From a virus, in the IMG/VR virus record IMGVR_UViG_3300029893_000504, positions 1 to 42,740 of that record: a DNA stretch of 42,740 nt. One strand, 5' to 3'. The notes beneath the pieces are model-generated. The model did not search any database. It was given only the letters and a program-made list of their open reading frames with translations, and was not told where the DNA came from. The translations under genes were made by a program, and so were the position numbers. Below, piece by piece: positions 23,960 to 31,551 of this stretch (positions are counted from its first letter, which is position 1; each line of letters opens with the position of its first letter).

Positions 23960-24367
23960 ATGCGTGAGACGACGCAAAGCGCGCTCGACTGGCGCCGCTA
24001 TCCCAACTTTCGTCCCGAGGAGTTTCGCTGCCGGCACACTGGGCGGCTGCGCATGGATCCGGGGTTTATGGAGCGGCTGCAGCGGCTGCGCAGCGCCTAT
24101 GGCCGCTCGATGGTGATCACCAGCGGTTACCGCGATCCGACCCACCCGGCCGAGGCGGCCAAGACGAGCAGCGGCGCCCACACCCTGGGGCGGGCCTGCG
24201 ACGTGGCCGTGCACGGTCGCGATGCCCTCGATCTCGTCGTGCTCGCGGTGGCCCACGGCTTTACCGGCATCGGGGTGCAGCAGCGGGGACTGCGGCGTTT
24301 CATCCATCTGGACGACTTGGACGCCACGACGGACCGTCCGCGTCCGACCCTGTGGAGCTACGCGTGA
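23960..24367 (+). CDS. M15 family peptidase (D-Ala-D-Ala carboxypeptidase-like)
   Basis: A 135-residue zinc peptidase. Ligands H74 and D81 in SSGAHTLGRACDVAV and H116 in FIHLDDL fit the M15A family. There is no signal peptide, so it would act as a cytoplasmic endolysin needing a holin, or as a virion-associated wall hydrolase for entry. The head-gene location favours the second view. A GH24 lysozyme is encoded separately at 42261. Overlaps the portal start by 4 bp. Confidence 0.88.
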   Translation: MRETTQSALDWRRYPNFRPEEFRCRHTGRLRMDPGFMERLQRLRSAYGRSMVITSGYRDPTHPAEAAKTSSGAHTLGRACDVAVHGRDALDLVVLAVAHGFTGIGVQQRGLRRFIHLDDLDATTDRPRPTLWSYA

Positions 24368-25842
24368 GCTGGTGGATCGGTCTCAAGCGCCGCATCTTCG
24401 GTGCGAGCCCGACCTACGACGGCGTGGGCGGCGGCCGCCGGGCCGTGGCCTGGCAGGTCGGCAATCCCGGGGCGGTCGCGGCGCTGGCTTTCACGCAGAA
24501 CGAGCTGCGCGCCAAGAGCCGCGATCTCGCCCGGCGCAACGCCTGGGCGGCCGCGGGCATCGAAGCCTTCGTGGCCAATGCCATCGGCACCGGCATCAAG
24601 CCGCAGAGCATGGTGCAGGACCCGGCCGTGCGCGAGGCCATCCACGCGTTATGGTGGGACTGGGTGGAGGAGGCCGATGCCGCAGGACTCACCGACTTCT
24701 ACGGCCTGCAGGCGCTCGCCTGCCGCGCGATGCTCGAAGGCGGCGAGGTGCTGGTGCGCCTGCGCTGGCGCCGCCCGGAGGACGGCCTCGCGGTCGGCCT
24801 GCAGCTGCAGGTGCTGGAGCCCGAACACCTGCCGACGACGCTCAACCGCGACCTGCCCTCGGGTCACGTCATCCGCGCCGGCATCGAGTTCGACCGGCTC
24901 GGGCGGCGCGTGGCCTACCACCTCACCCGCTCGCACCCGGGTGACGGCAGCCTCGCCCCCATGTCGGGCACGGGCGGCATGGAGACCGTGCGCGTGGGTG
25001 CCTCCGAGGTCATCCACCTGTTCCGCCCGCTGCGCCCGGGGCAGATCCGCGGCGAGCCGTGGCTTGCGCGGGCGCTGGTGAAGCTGCACGAGCTCGACCA
25101 GTACGACGACGCGGAACTGGTACGCAAGAAGACCGCGGCGATGTTCGCCGGCTTCATCACGCGGCTCGCCCCCGAGGACACCCTGATGGGCGAAGGGCTG
25201 CCGGACGCCCAGGGCGCGGCGCTCGCCGGACTGGAACCCGGCACGTTGCAGATCCTGGAGCCGGGCGAGGACATCAAGTTCTCGGCGCCGGCCGACGTGG
25301 GCGCGAGCTACGGCGAGTTCATGCGCCAGCAGTTCCGGGCCGTGGCCGCCGCCATGGGCATCACCTACGAGATGCTCACCGGTGATCTCACCCAGGTGAA
25401 CTACTCCAGCATCCGCGCCGGGCTGCTGGAGTTCCGCCGCCGCTGCGAGGCCATCCAGCACGGGGTGATCGTGCACCAGCTGTGCCGGCCCGTCTGGCGC
25501 GCCTGGATGGAGCAGGCCGTGCTCGAAGGGGCGCTGAGCCTGCCCGGCTACGCCCGCCGCCCTCGGACGTACCAGGCCGCCAAGTGGATCCCGCAGGGCT
25601 GGCAGTGGGTCGATCCGCTCAAAGAGTTCAACGCGCTCAAGCTCGCGATCCGCGCCGGGCTGATGAGCCGCTCGGAGGCGATTTCGGCCTACGGCTACGA
25701 CGCCGAAGACATCGACCGCGAGATCGCCGCCGACAACCGGCGCGCCGATGAACTGGGGCTGGTGTTCGACTCGGATCCGCGGCACGACCAAGCATCGAGG
25801 CCGGTGCCGACACCTGCGCCCGACACCGAACTTCAGGACTGA
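24364..25842 (+). CDS. portal protein, lambda gpB family
   Basis: A 492-residue protein with a GTG start overlapping the M15 stop. It has the gpB pattern: ELRAKSRDLARRNAWAAAGI near the N-terminus, VIHLFRPLRPGQIRGEPWLA near 215, and ITYEMLTGDLTQVNYSSIRA near 335. The portal forms the dodecameric DNA gate at one vertex. It sits between gpW and the protease, as in lambda-type head modules. Confidence 0.94.
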   Translation: MSWWIGLKRRIFGASPTYDGVGGGRRAVAWQVGNPGAVAALAFTQNELRAKSRDLARRNAWAAAGIEAFVANAIGTGIKPQSMVQDPAVREAIHALWWDWVEEADAAGLTDFYGLQALACRAMLEGGEVLVRLRWRRPEDGLAVGLQLQVLEPEHLPTTLNRDLPSGHVIRAGIEFDRLGRRVAYHLTRSHPGDGSLAPMSGTGGMETVRVGASEVIHLFRPLRPGQIRGEPWLARALVKLHELDQYDDAELVRKKTAAMFAGFITRLAPEDTLMGEGLPDAQGAALAGLEPGTLQILEPGEDIKFSAPADVGASYGEFMRQQFRAVAAAMGITYEMLTGDLTQVNYSSIRAGLLEFRRRCEAIQHGVIVHQLCRPVWRAWMEQAVLEGALSLPGYARRPRTYQAAKWIPQGWQWVDPLKEFNALKLAIRAGLMSRSEAISAYGYDAEDIDREIAADNRRADELGLVFDSDPRHDQASRPVPTPAPDTELQD

Positions 25843-25846
25843 ACCG

Positions 25847-27085
25847 ATGCTGCCCCATCTCGCCTCCCGGCTCTTTGGCACGCCCTTGCTCGTCCAGCGC
25901 GCCAAGCTCGACGTGATCCTCGCGGTGCTCTCCGAGCGCCTCCATCTCGCCGCGCCGGACGTTGAACTCGCGCCGCCGCTGCCGCGGCCCGCGACCCCCC
26001 AGGCGTTTCCGGAAGCTTCGATCGCGGTGCTGCCGATCCACGGCACCCTGGTCAAGCGCACGCTGGGGCTGGAGGCGGCCTCGGGGCTGACGAGCTACGC
26101 CGAGATCGGCGCGCGGCTGGAGGCAGCCCTTGGCGACCCGATGGTCGCCGGCATCGTGCTCGACATCGATTCGCCCGGCGGCGAGACCGGCGGGTGCTTC
26201 GAGCTCGCACGCCGCGTGCGCGAGGCGGCCGCCGTGAAGCCCGTCTGGGCCGTGGCCAACGACGCCGCCTTCTCCGCGGCTTACGCCATCGGTTGCGCCG
26301 CCGAGCGGCTCTTCGTCACCGAGACCGGCGGCGTGGGCTCGATCGGCGTGATCGCGCTGCACGTCGACCAGTCGGTCAAGGACGCCCGGGACGGCTTGCG
26401 CTACACCGCGATCACCGCGGGCGCCCACAAGAACGACTACTCGCCGCACGAGCCGCTTCACGATGCCGCCCGCGCGGCGCTGCAGGCCGAGGTGGACCGG
26501 CTCCACGCGCTCTTCGTCGCGCACGTGGCGGCGATGCGCAGCCTGTCCGAGGACGCGGTGCGCGCGACCGAGGCCGCGCTCTTCTTCGGCCCGCAGGCTG
26601 CTCGAGCCGGGCTGGCCGATGGCGTGGCGACGCTTGCCGCGGTGCTCGCCGAGTTCGACCGACATCTTTCTGCCGCGCGGCGTCCGTCTTCCCCGCCGCG
26701 CCAAGCCCCGACCGGGAAGGCGACCTTACTGCGAGGAACCCCCACCATGACCGACACCCCGCCCGAAACGCTCGGCGTGGATGAGGCCGCCACCCTGGTG
26801 GCCGAGGCCCGCCGCGAAGTGGCGCAGTCCGCGCAAGCGATCGCGCAACTGTGCCTGATCGCCGGCTGCCCCGAGCGCGCCGCCGAGTTCATTGCCGCCG
26901 GCCGCACCGAAGCCGAGGTGCGCCGCGCCCTGATCGAGGCGCGCGCCACCCACAGCATGGAGTCGGCCGTGCGCTCGACCCACGCGCCCCAGGACTGGGC
27001 CGCCCCCGGCGCCGATCCGGCCGCCTCGCCCGTGGTCGCCGCCGTGAAGAAGCTCGTCCGTCGAGAACCCCTTGCCGCGGAGTAA
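25847..27085 (+). CDS. S49 prohead protease with scaffold domain (lambda gpC type)
   Basis: A 412-residue protein. The S49/SppA-like protease core has DIDSPGGETGG at 107-117, nucleophile Ser143 in AAFSAAYA, and catalytic Lys195 in GAHKNDYSP, a Ser-Lys dyad. From about residue 280 the sequence is Ala/Pro-rich and passes into a helical scaffold domain. An internal in-frame start at 26747 encodes that scaffold alone. The protease digests scaffold during head maturation. Confidence 0.92.
   Translation: MLPHLASRLFGTPLLVQRAKLDVILAVLSERLHLAAPDVELAPPLPRPATPQAFPEASIAVLPIHGTLVKRTLGLEAASGLTSYAEIGARLEAALGDPMVAGIVLDIDSPGGETGGCFELARRVREAAAVKPVWAVANDAAFSAAYAIGCAAERLFVTETGGVGSIGVIALHVDQSVKDARDGLRYTAITAGAHKNDYSPHEPLHDAARAALQAEVDRLHALFVAHVAAMRSLSEDAVRATEAALFFGPQAARAGLADGVATLAAVLAEFDRHLSAARRPSSPPRQAPTGKATLLRGTPTMTDTPPETLGVDEAATLVAEARREVAQSAQAIAQLCLIAGCPERAAEFIAAGRTEAEVRRALIEARATHSMESAVRSTHAPQDWAAPGADPAASPVVAAVKKLVRREPLAAE
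26747..27085 (+). CDS. nested scaffold protein (Nu3-like), in frame within the protease gene
   Basis: An ATG at 26747 has GAGGA 9 nt upstream (26733-26737) and is in frame with the protease. It gives a 112-residue acidic, helical protein (VDEAATLVAEARREVAQSAQ, FIAAGRTEAEVRRALIEA). In lambda, Nu3 scaffold is made the same way from inside gene C. Translation from this start is inferred from the ribosome site and the family parallel. Confidence 0.7.
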   Translation: MTDTPPETLGVDEAATLVAEARREVAQSAQAIAQLCLIAGCPERAAEFIAAGRTEAEVRRALIEARATHSMESAVRSTHAPQDWAAPGADPAASPVVAAVKKLVRREPLAAE

Positions 27086-27088
27086 GCC

Positions 27089-27466
27089 ATGCCCACGCTC
27101 ACCCAAGCCCCCAACCTCGGCGACCTGCTGAAGTACGAGGCGCCGAATCTGTACTCGCGCGAGCAGGCGACCGTGGCGGCCGGGCAGAACCTCCCGCTCG
27201 GCGCCGTGGTCGGCCGCGAGACGGCCACAAGCAAGCTCAAGGCCCTCGACCCCGCGGCCGGCGACGGCAGCGAAGTCGCCCTGGGTGTGCTCGCGCTGGC
27301 CGTCGATGCGACGCTGATCGACCGGGAGGACGCGATCCTGATCGCCCGCCACGCCATCGTCGCGCGAAACGCGCTGGTCTGGCCCGCGGGGATCACCACC
27401 GCGCAGCAGCTCGCTGCGATCGCACAGCTCGAAGCGCGCGGCATCGTGGTACGCGACAGCGCCTGA
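27089..27466 (+). CDS. head decoration protein, lambda gpD family
   Basis: A 125-residue protein with LGDLLKYEAPNLYSREQATV, then GQNLPLGAVVGRETATSKLK and VALGVLALAVDATLIDREDA, the gpD (HDPD) pattern. Trimers stabilise the expanded capsid. It follows the protease by 3 bp and precedes the capsid gene, as in lambda. Confidence 0.93.
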   Translation: MPTLTQAPNLGDLLKYEAPNLYSREQATVAAGQNLPLGAVVGRETATSKLKALDPAAGDGSEVALGVLALAVDATLIDREDAILIARHAIVARNALVWPAGITTAQQLAAIAQLEARGIVVRDSA

Positions 27467-27516
27467 CCGACACCCGATCCCGACCCACTCGAGCGACCCG
27501 CCGCCCGGTGGGTTTG

Positions 27517-27576
27517 GCTTCGGCCGCCGCTACGCGGCTTCACACCGGCTTCGCCGGCATGAGCCTGCGCCGAAGC
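27517..27576. repeat. nested hairpins before the major capsid gene
   Basis: GCTTCGGC (27517-27524) pairs with GCCGAAGC (27569-27576) and encloses GCCGC-TAC-GCGGC (27526-27538) and CCGGC-TTC-GCCGG (27545-27557). They fill the 137-bp gap between gpD and the capsid gene, where a processing or stability element could raise capsid output. No T-run follows. Confidence 0.65.
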
Positions 27577-27603
27577 TCCTGTTTCGCATTTCTGGAGACC
27601 CCG

Positions 27604-28605
27604 ATGCTCAACCCCTTCGATTCCCCCGGCTTCTCGATGGCGAGCCTGACCGCCGCCATCAACCTGATCCCCAACCGCTACGGGCGGCTGGAAGCCTTGA
27701 ACCTGTTTCCGGCCAAGCCCGTGCGCACGCGCCAGGTCGTCATCGAGGAGTACGCCGGGCGCCTGAACCTGCTGCCCACCCGGCCGCCCGGCTCGCCTGG
27801 CACGGTCGGCGAGCGCGGCCAGCGCTCCTTGCGTTCCTTCGTCGTCCCGCACATCCCGCACGACGACGTGGTGCTGCCCGAGGAGGTCCAGGGCATCCGG
27901 GCCTTCGGCTCGGAGACGGAGATGGAGGCCGTCGCGGGCGTGCTGGCACGGCATCTGGAGACCATGCGCAACAAGCACGCGATCACCCTCGAACACCTGC
28001 GTATGGGCGCACTCAAGGGCCAGATCCTGGACGCCGACGGCAGCACGATCTACGACCTGTTCGACGAGTTCGATCTCAGGCCCACCACCATCGCCTTCGA
28101 TCTGGCCAATGCCGCGAGCGACGTCAAGGGCCACTGCTACGAGGTGCTGGCCCACATCGAGGAGAACCTCAAGGGCGAGTTCATGACCGGCGTGCACGTC
28201 CTCTGTTCGCCCGAGTTCTTCCGGGCGCTCACCGGCCACAAGTCGGTCAAGGAGGCCTATACCCAGTGGCAACAGGGCGCGATCCTGATCAACGACGTGC
28301 GCGCCGGCTTCGTCTTCGCCGGCATCACCTTCGAGGAGTACCGCGGCCAGGCGACCGACGCCCACGGCAACGCGCGCCGCTTCATCGCCGCGGGCGAGGC
28401 CCACGCCTTCCCGCTGGGCACGGTGGACACCTTCGCCACCTACTTCGCCCCGGCCGACTTCAACGAGACCGTGAACACCCTGGGCCAGCCGCTCTACGCC
28501 AAGCAGGAGCCGCGCAAGTTCGACCGGGGGACCGACCTGCACACCCAGAGCAACCCGTTGCCGATGTGCCACCGGCCGGGCGTGCTGGTGAAGCTCACCG
28601 TCTGA
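27604..28605 (+). CDS. major capsid protein, lambda gpE family
   Basis: A 333-residue protein. LNPFDSPGFSMASLTAAINL at the N-terminus, then RTRQVVIEEYAGRLNLLP, LEHLRMGALKGQILDADGST and the C-terminal ETVNTLGQPLYAKQEP match the gpE family (HK97 fold). Start at 27604. It builds the icosahedral shell with the portal, scaffold and decoration proteins. Confidence 0.95.
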   Translation: MLNPFDSPGFSMASLTAAINLIPNRYGRLEALNLFPAKPVRTRQVVIEEYAGRLNLLPTRPPGSPGTVGERGQRSLRSFVVPHIPHDDVVLPEEVQGIRAFGSETEMEAVAGVLARHLETMRNKHAITLEHLRMGALKGQILDADGSTIYDLFDEFDLRPTTIAFDLANAASDVKGHCYEVLAHIEENLKGEFMTGVHVLCSPEFFRALTGHKSVKEAYTQWQQGAILINDVRAGFVFAGITFEEYRGQATDAHGNARRFIAAGEAHAFPLGTVDTFATYFAPADFNETVNTLGQPLYAKQEPRKFDRGTDLHTQSNPLPMCHRPGVLVKLTV

Positions 28606-28618
28606 GGGTGCCTGTGCG

Positions 28619-28903
28619 ATGGTGCGTGTGGAGGATCTGTACGACGCCGCCGAGCGCGCGGGACTCTTGACGCCCGTCGTGGTGGGCGCCGCCACCGTGC
28701 ACTGCGCGTTCCGTGCGCCGGACGAGACGGTGCTCGACGGCCTGGCGCTGGCGCGCGACTTCGAGATCGAGTACGCGGCCTCGCGCCTGGCGCTCGCCCC
28801 GGGCGACGTGGTCACCATCGCCGGCGAGCCCTACCGCGTGCGCGAGGTGCGAGCGCTCGGCGACGGCCGCGAGTGCCGGGCCCAGCTTGCGAGGCTGCCA
28901 TGA
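28619..28903 (+). CDS. head-tail joining protein, gpFII-like
   Basis: A 94-residue protein; APDETVLDGLALARDFEIEY and SRLALAPGDVVTIAGEPYRV are the beta-rich core of gpFII-type head completion proteins. It lies after the capsid and before the tail terminator candidate. Its stop overlaps the next start (ATGA). Confidence 0.78.
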   Translation: MVRVEDLYDAAERAGLLTPVVVGAATVHCAFRAPDETVLDGLALARDFEIEYAASRLALAPGDVVTIAGEPYRVREVRALGDGRECRAQLARLP

Positions 28904-29325
28904 ACTCGGTGCGCGAGCGCCTGCTGCGCATCCTGATCGATCGCCTCCTTGCGGCCCTGGCCCCGGCACCCGTGCTGCGCCAGCCGGCCACACCGCTGCC
29001 CCGCGAGGCCGGCCCGGCCTTGCTCGTCTTCGTCGAGGGCGACGCCCTCACCGCGCACGCCAACCGGCTGGTGGACCGGGCGCTCACCGTGCGCCTGGTC
29101 GCGCTCGCGCGCGGCGCGGACGCCTTCGACGCGGCCGACCGGCTGATCGTCGCCGCCCACGCCGCCGTGCTCGCGGACCCGAACCTGGGCGGCCTGGCGC
29201 TCGCCGTGCGCGAGATCGACGCCGACTGGGACGCCGACGACCTCGATGCCGGCACGGTGATGCTGCCGGCGCGCTACGAGATCCGCTACCGCACCACGCT
29301 GACCGACCTCACGACCACGGGATGA
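28900..29325 (+). CDS. tail terminator/minor tail protein candidate (gpU/gpZ position)
   Basis: A 141-residue protein with SVRERLLRILIDRLLAALAP, then LLVFVEGDALTAHANRLVDR and the C-terminal PARYEIRYRTTLTDL. Alpha/beta pattern and position between head joining and tail tube genes suggest a tail terminator. No clear family name; assigned by context. Confidence 0.7.
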   Translation: MNSVRERLLRILIDRLLAALAPAPVLRQPATPLPREAGPALLVFVEGDALTAHANRLVDRALTVRLVALARGADAFDAADRLIVAAHAAVLADPNLGGLALAVREIDADWDADDLDAGTVMLPARYEIRYRTTLTDLTTTG

Positions 29326-29555
29326 CCCATCCAATGCACATCGAACTGCTCCAAGCCCACACCCACGCCGGTCGGCGCTTGAGCGCCGGCGCGCGGCTGG
29401 ACCTGCCCGAGGCCAGCGCGCGCTGGCTGATCGCCCAGGGCGCGGCCCGGCTCGTCACGCCGGACTCCCCGGCGCCGGCCGCATCCCTCAAACCCTCGCG
29501 CCGTGACGGTCCCGCCGCCGCGGCCCCGTCCACGCCCACCCCCACGGGAGACTGA
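29322..29555 (+). CDS. small DUF7210-like protein
   Basis: A 77-residue protein; MHIELLQAHTHAGRRLSAGA and LPEASARWLIAQGAARLV form a short beta-hairpin-helix module seen in phage proteins of the DUF7210 kind. The last 30 residues are Pro/Ala/Ser rich. ATG 29322 overlaps the previous stop; ATG 29334 begins the conserved part and may be the true start. Role unknown, made with tail genes. Confidence 0.68.
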   Translation: MTHPMHIELLQAHTHAGRRLSAGARLDLPEASARWLIAQGAARLVTPDSPAPAASLKPSRRDGPAAAAPSTPTPTGD

Positions 29556-29557
29556 CC

Positions 29558-30310
29558 ATGGCCTACTTCTCCGGACAAGGGCGCGTCTACATCGGCGCGC
29601 GCGATGCGGCCGGCAATCCGGCCGGCCTCGCCTTCGTCGGCAACGTGCCGGAACTGAAGGTGTCGCTGTCGGTGGAGACGCTGGAACACCAGGAGGCGCA
29701 GTCCGGCCAGCGCCTGACCGACCTGCAGCTCATCAAGACCAAGAAGGGCGAGTTCGCCTGCACACTGGAGGAACTGAGCAGCGGCAACCTCGCACTCGCC
29801 CTCTACGGCCACTCGACCACGGTGGCACCGGGCACGGTCACGGGTGAGGCGCTGCCCAACCCGGTGACCGCGGGCAGCCTCTATCCGCTCGCGCACCAGA
29901 ACGTCTCGGCGGTGCAGATCCAGGACGGGAGCAGCCCGCCCAAGACCCTGCCGGCGACGCAGGTCCAGGTGCACGCCAGGCACGGTTCGGTGCTGATCCT
30001 CGACGCCACGACCGGCGGCCCCTATGTCGAGCCCTTCACCGTCGATTACGCCTATGGCGCCGCGCAGAGCACGGCGATGTTCACCCGGCCGCTGCCCGAG
30101 CGCTGGATCCGCTTCGAGGGCCTGAACACCGCCGACGCCAACCGCGAGGTGGTGATCGACCTCTATCGCGTGGCGATCAACCCGGCCAAGGAGTTGTCGA
30201 TCATCACCGACGAGTTGCTGAAGTTCGAACTCTCCGGCCAGGTGCTGGCGGATCTCTCCAAACCCACCGACGGCGAACTGGGCCAGTTCGGCCGCCTGGT
30301 GCTCTTGTAA
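29558..30310 (+). CDS. major tail (tube) protein
   Basis: A 250-residue beta-rich protein. It begins MAYFSGQGRVYIGARDAAGN, has VPELKVSLSVETLEHQEAQS in the first third, and ends in a segment with RIRFEGL-like and ELLKFELSGQVLADL strands. This matches tube proteins of lambda-type tails. Abundant structural protein polymerising around the tape measure; placed just before the tail chaperones. Confidence 0.85.
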   Translation: MAYFSGQGRVYIGARDAAGNPAGLAFVGNVPELKVSLSVETLEHQEAQSGQRLTDLQLIKTKKGEFACTLEELSSGNLALALYGHSTTVAPGTVTGEALPNPVTAGSLYPLAHQNVSAVQIQDGSSPPKTLPATQVQVHARHGSVLILDATTGGPYVEPFTVDYAYGAAQSTAMFTRPLPERWIRFEGLNTADANREVVIDLYRVAINPAKELSIITDELLKFELSGQVLADLSKPTDGELGQFGRLVLL

Positions 30311-30320
30311 GGGGATGGCG

Positions 30321-30749
30321 ATGACCGATAGCAATACCGACTTCCAGACCTTCCCGCCCGTGCCCCAGGTGGTCACGGTGGCGGGCACCGCGGTGGAACT
30401 CACGCCGATCCGGCTGGGCGAGTTGCCCCGGATCCTCGCCGCGGTGCGGCCCATCGCCGCCGACCTCTCGGCCGAGCCGGATTGGCTCGCGCTGCTCGCC
30501 CGGCACGGCGAGGCGGTGCTGGAGCTGCTCGCGCTCGCCACCCGGCGCGACCGCGCCTGGATCGAGGGGCTGGCGCTCGACGAGGCCGTCACCTTGGCCT
30601 GCGCCGTGTTCGAGGTGAACGCGGATTTTTTCGTGCGGCGGGTGGCGCCGAGCATCGCGCAGGTGGGCGAGCGGCTGGCGCCGATCCTCTCGGCTGGGAC
30701 GATGCCGTCGCCCGGCTCGTCGCCTGCGGTCACCGCCCCGCCGAGGTGA
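30321..30749 (+). CDS. tail assembly chaperone (gpG-like)
   Basis: A 142-residue mostly helical protein (LGELPRILAAVRPIAADLSA, LLALATRRDRAWIEGLALDE, NADFFVRRVAPSIAQVGERL). The ATG at 30321 has AAGGGG 6 nt upstream; ATG 30315 abuts that site and is less likely. A canonical -1 slippery heptamer TTTTTTC lies at 30626-30632 in the correct phase, so a gpGT-like fusion with the next reading frame could be made. After residue about 128 the sequence becomes Ser/Pro-rich and looks non-native. Confidence 0.82.
   Translation: MTDSNTDFQTFPPVPQVVTVAGTAVELTPIRLGELPRILAAVRPIAADLSAEPDWLALLARHGEAVLELLALATRRDRAWIEGLALDEAVTLACAVFEVNADFFVRRVAPSIAQVGERLAPILSAGTMPSPGSSPAVTAPPR
30626..30632 (+). promoter_or_regulatory. 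candidate -1 frameshift site T_TTT_TTC
   Basis: Zero-frame codons are GAT TTT TTC; the heptamer T TTT TTC matches the X XXY YYZ rule. The -1 frame is open from here to 30913 and covers the next gene. No obvious pseudoknot was checked. Confidence 0.5.
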
Positions 30750-30913
30750 TGGGCTACACGCTCACGCAAGTGCGCGGCTTGCTGGCCGCCCACGAGCGAC
30801 AGGAGCGCCGGCAGCACGCCTTGCGGCTGGCCTTGCACGCGGTGGCGGCCCAGGGCGACCGGGCGGCCATCGAGCGGCTGCAGCGCGAGTTGTGGGAGGA
30901 CGTGCGGCCATGA
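30749..30913 (+). CDS. tail assembly chaperone second part (gpT-like)
   Basis: 54 residues from an ATG overlapping the gpG-like stop (TGATG): MGYTLTQVRGLLAAHERQER, then a helix ending in LQRELWEDVRP. The same frame upstream reads GWDDAVARLVACGHRPAEV, which looks like real coding sequence, so the natural product may be longer and made by a frameshift from the previous gene. Position before the tape measure fits the G/T pair of lambda. Confidence 0.68.
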   Translation: MGYTLTQVRGLLAAHERQERRQHALRLALHAVAAQGDRAAIERLQRELWEDVRP

Positions 30914-31551
30914 AACTGACGCTCACCACCTCCGGACTGCTCGATCCGAGGCGGCTCTCGGCCTGGAGCGTGGAGCGTCGGCGGGCGATCCATGCCGCCG
31001 TCGCCAAAGGGATGGTCTCGGGCGGCCGTGACGTGCGCGAGGCCGCCCGCGCCCAGATGCGCAGCGCCTTCCAGGTCCGGCGCGCGAGCTTCGTCGCCTC
31101 GCTGCAGGCCAAGGTGTTCGACCGCAAGCCCGATCGCCTGCCCGCGCTGTGGGTGGGCAGCCGCATCCCCTGGCTGGGCATCCACACCCAGGGTGGCACG
31201 GTCGCGGGCCGGATGCTGATCCCGCTGCTGCCGGGACGGATCGGCCCCAAGCGCTTCCGTCAGGTCATCGACGGCCTGATGCGCTCGGGCAACGCCTTCT
31301 TCGTCGAGAAGAACGGCCGCGTGCTGCTGATGGCCGAGAACATCCGGGAGAACACCGCACAGCTCAACCGCTTCAAGCGCGCCGAGCGCGAGCGCAGCGG
31401 CGTCAAGCGCCTGCAGCGCGGCCAGGAGATCCCCATCGCCGTGCTGGTGCGGCGGGTGGATCTGAAGCGCCGGTTCGATCTCGCAGCAGGCGTGCAAGGC
31501 GCCTTGCCCAAGCTCGCTGCCGCGATCGGGCGTGAATTGGACAAACTCTAA
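30910..31551 (+). CDS. DUF6441-like minor tail protein
   Basis: A 213-residue basic protein: an N-terminal helix, then LPALWVGSRIPWLGIHTQGG with the conserved IHTQGG, then FFVEKNGRVLLMAENIRENT. This fits DUF6441 proteins encoded between the chaperones and the tape measure. A tail completion or joining role is likely from position. ATGA overlap with the gene before. Confidence 0.75.
   Translation: MKLTLTTSGLLDPRRLSAWSVERRRAIHAAVAKGMVSGGRDVREAARAQMRSAFQVRRASFVASLQAKVFDRKPDRLPALWVGSRIPWLGIHTQGGTVAGRMLIPLLPGRIGPKRFRQVIDGLMRSGNAFFVEKNGRVLLMAENIRENTAQLNRFKRAERERSGVKRLQRGQEIPIAVLVRRVDLKRRFDLAAGVQGALPKLAAAIGRELDKL

Noticed and set aside
26458-28818. Minus-strand open frame of 786 codons opposite protease, gpD and capsid genes
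   Set aside because: Antisense shadow of three recognised head genes.
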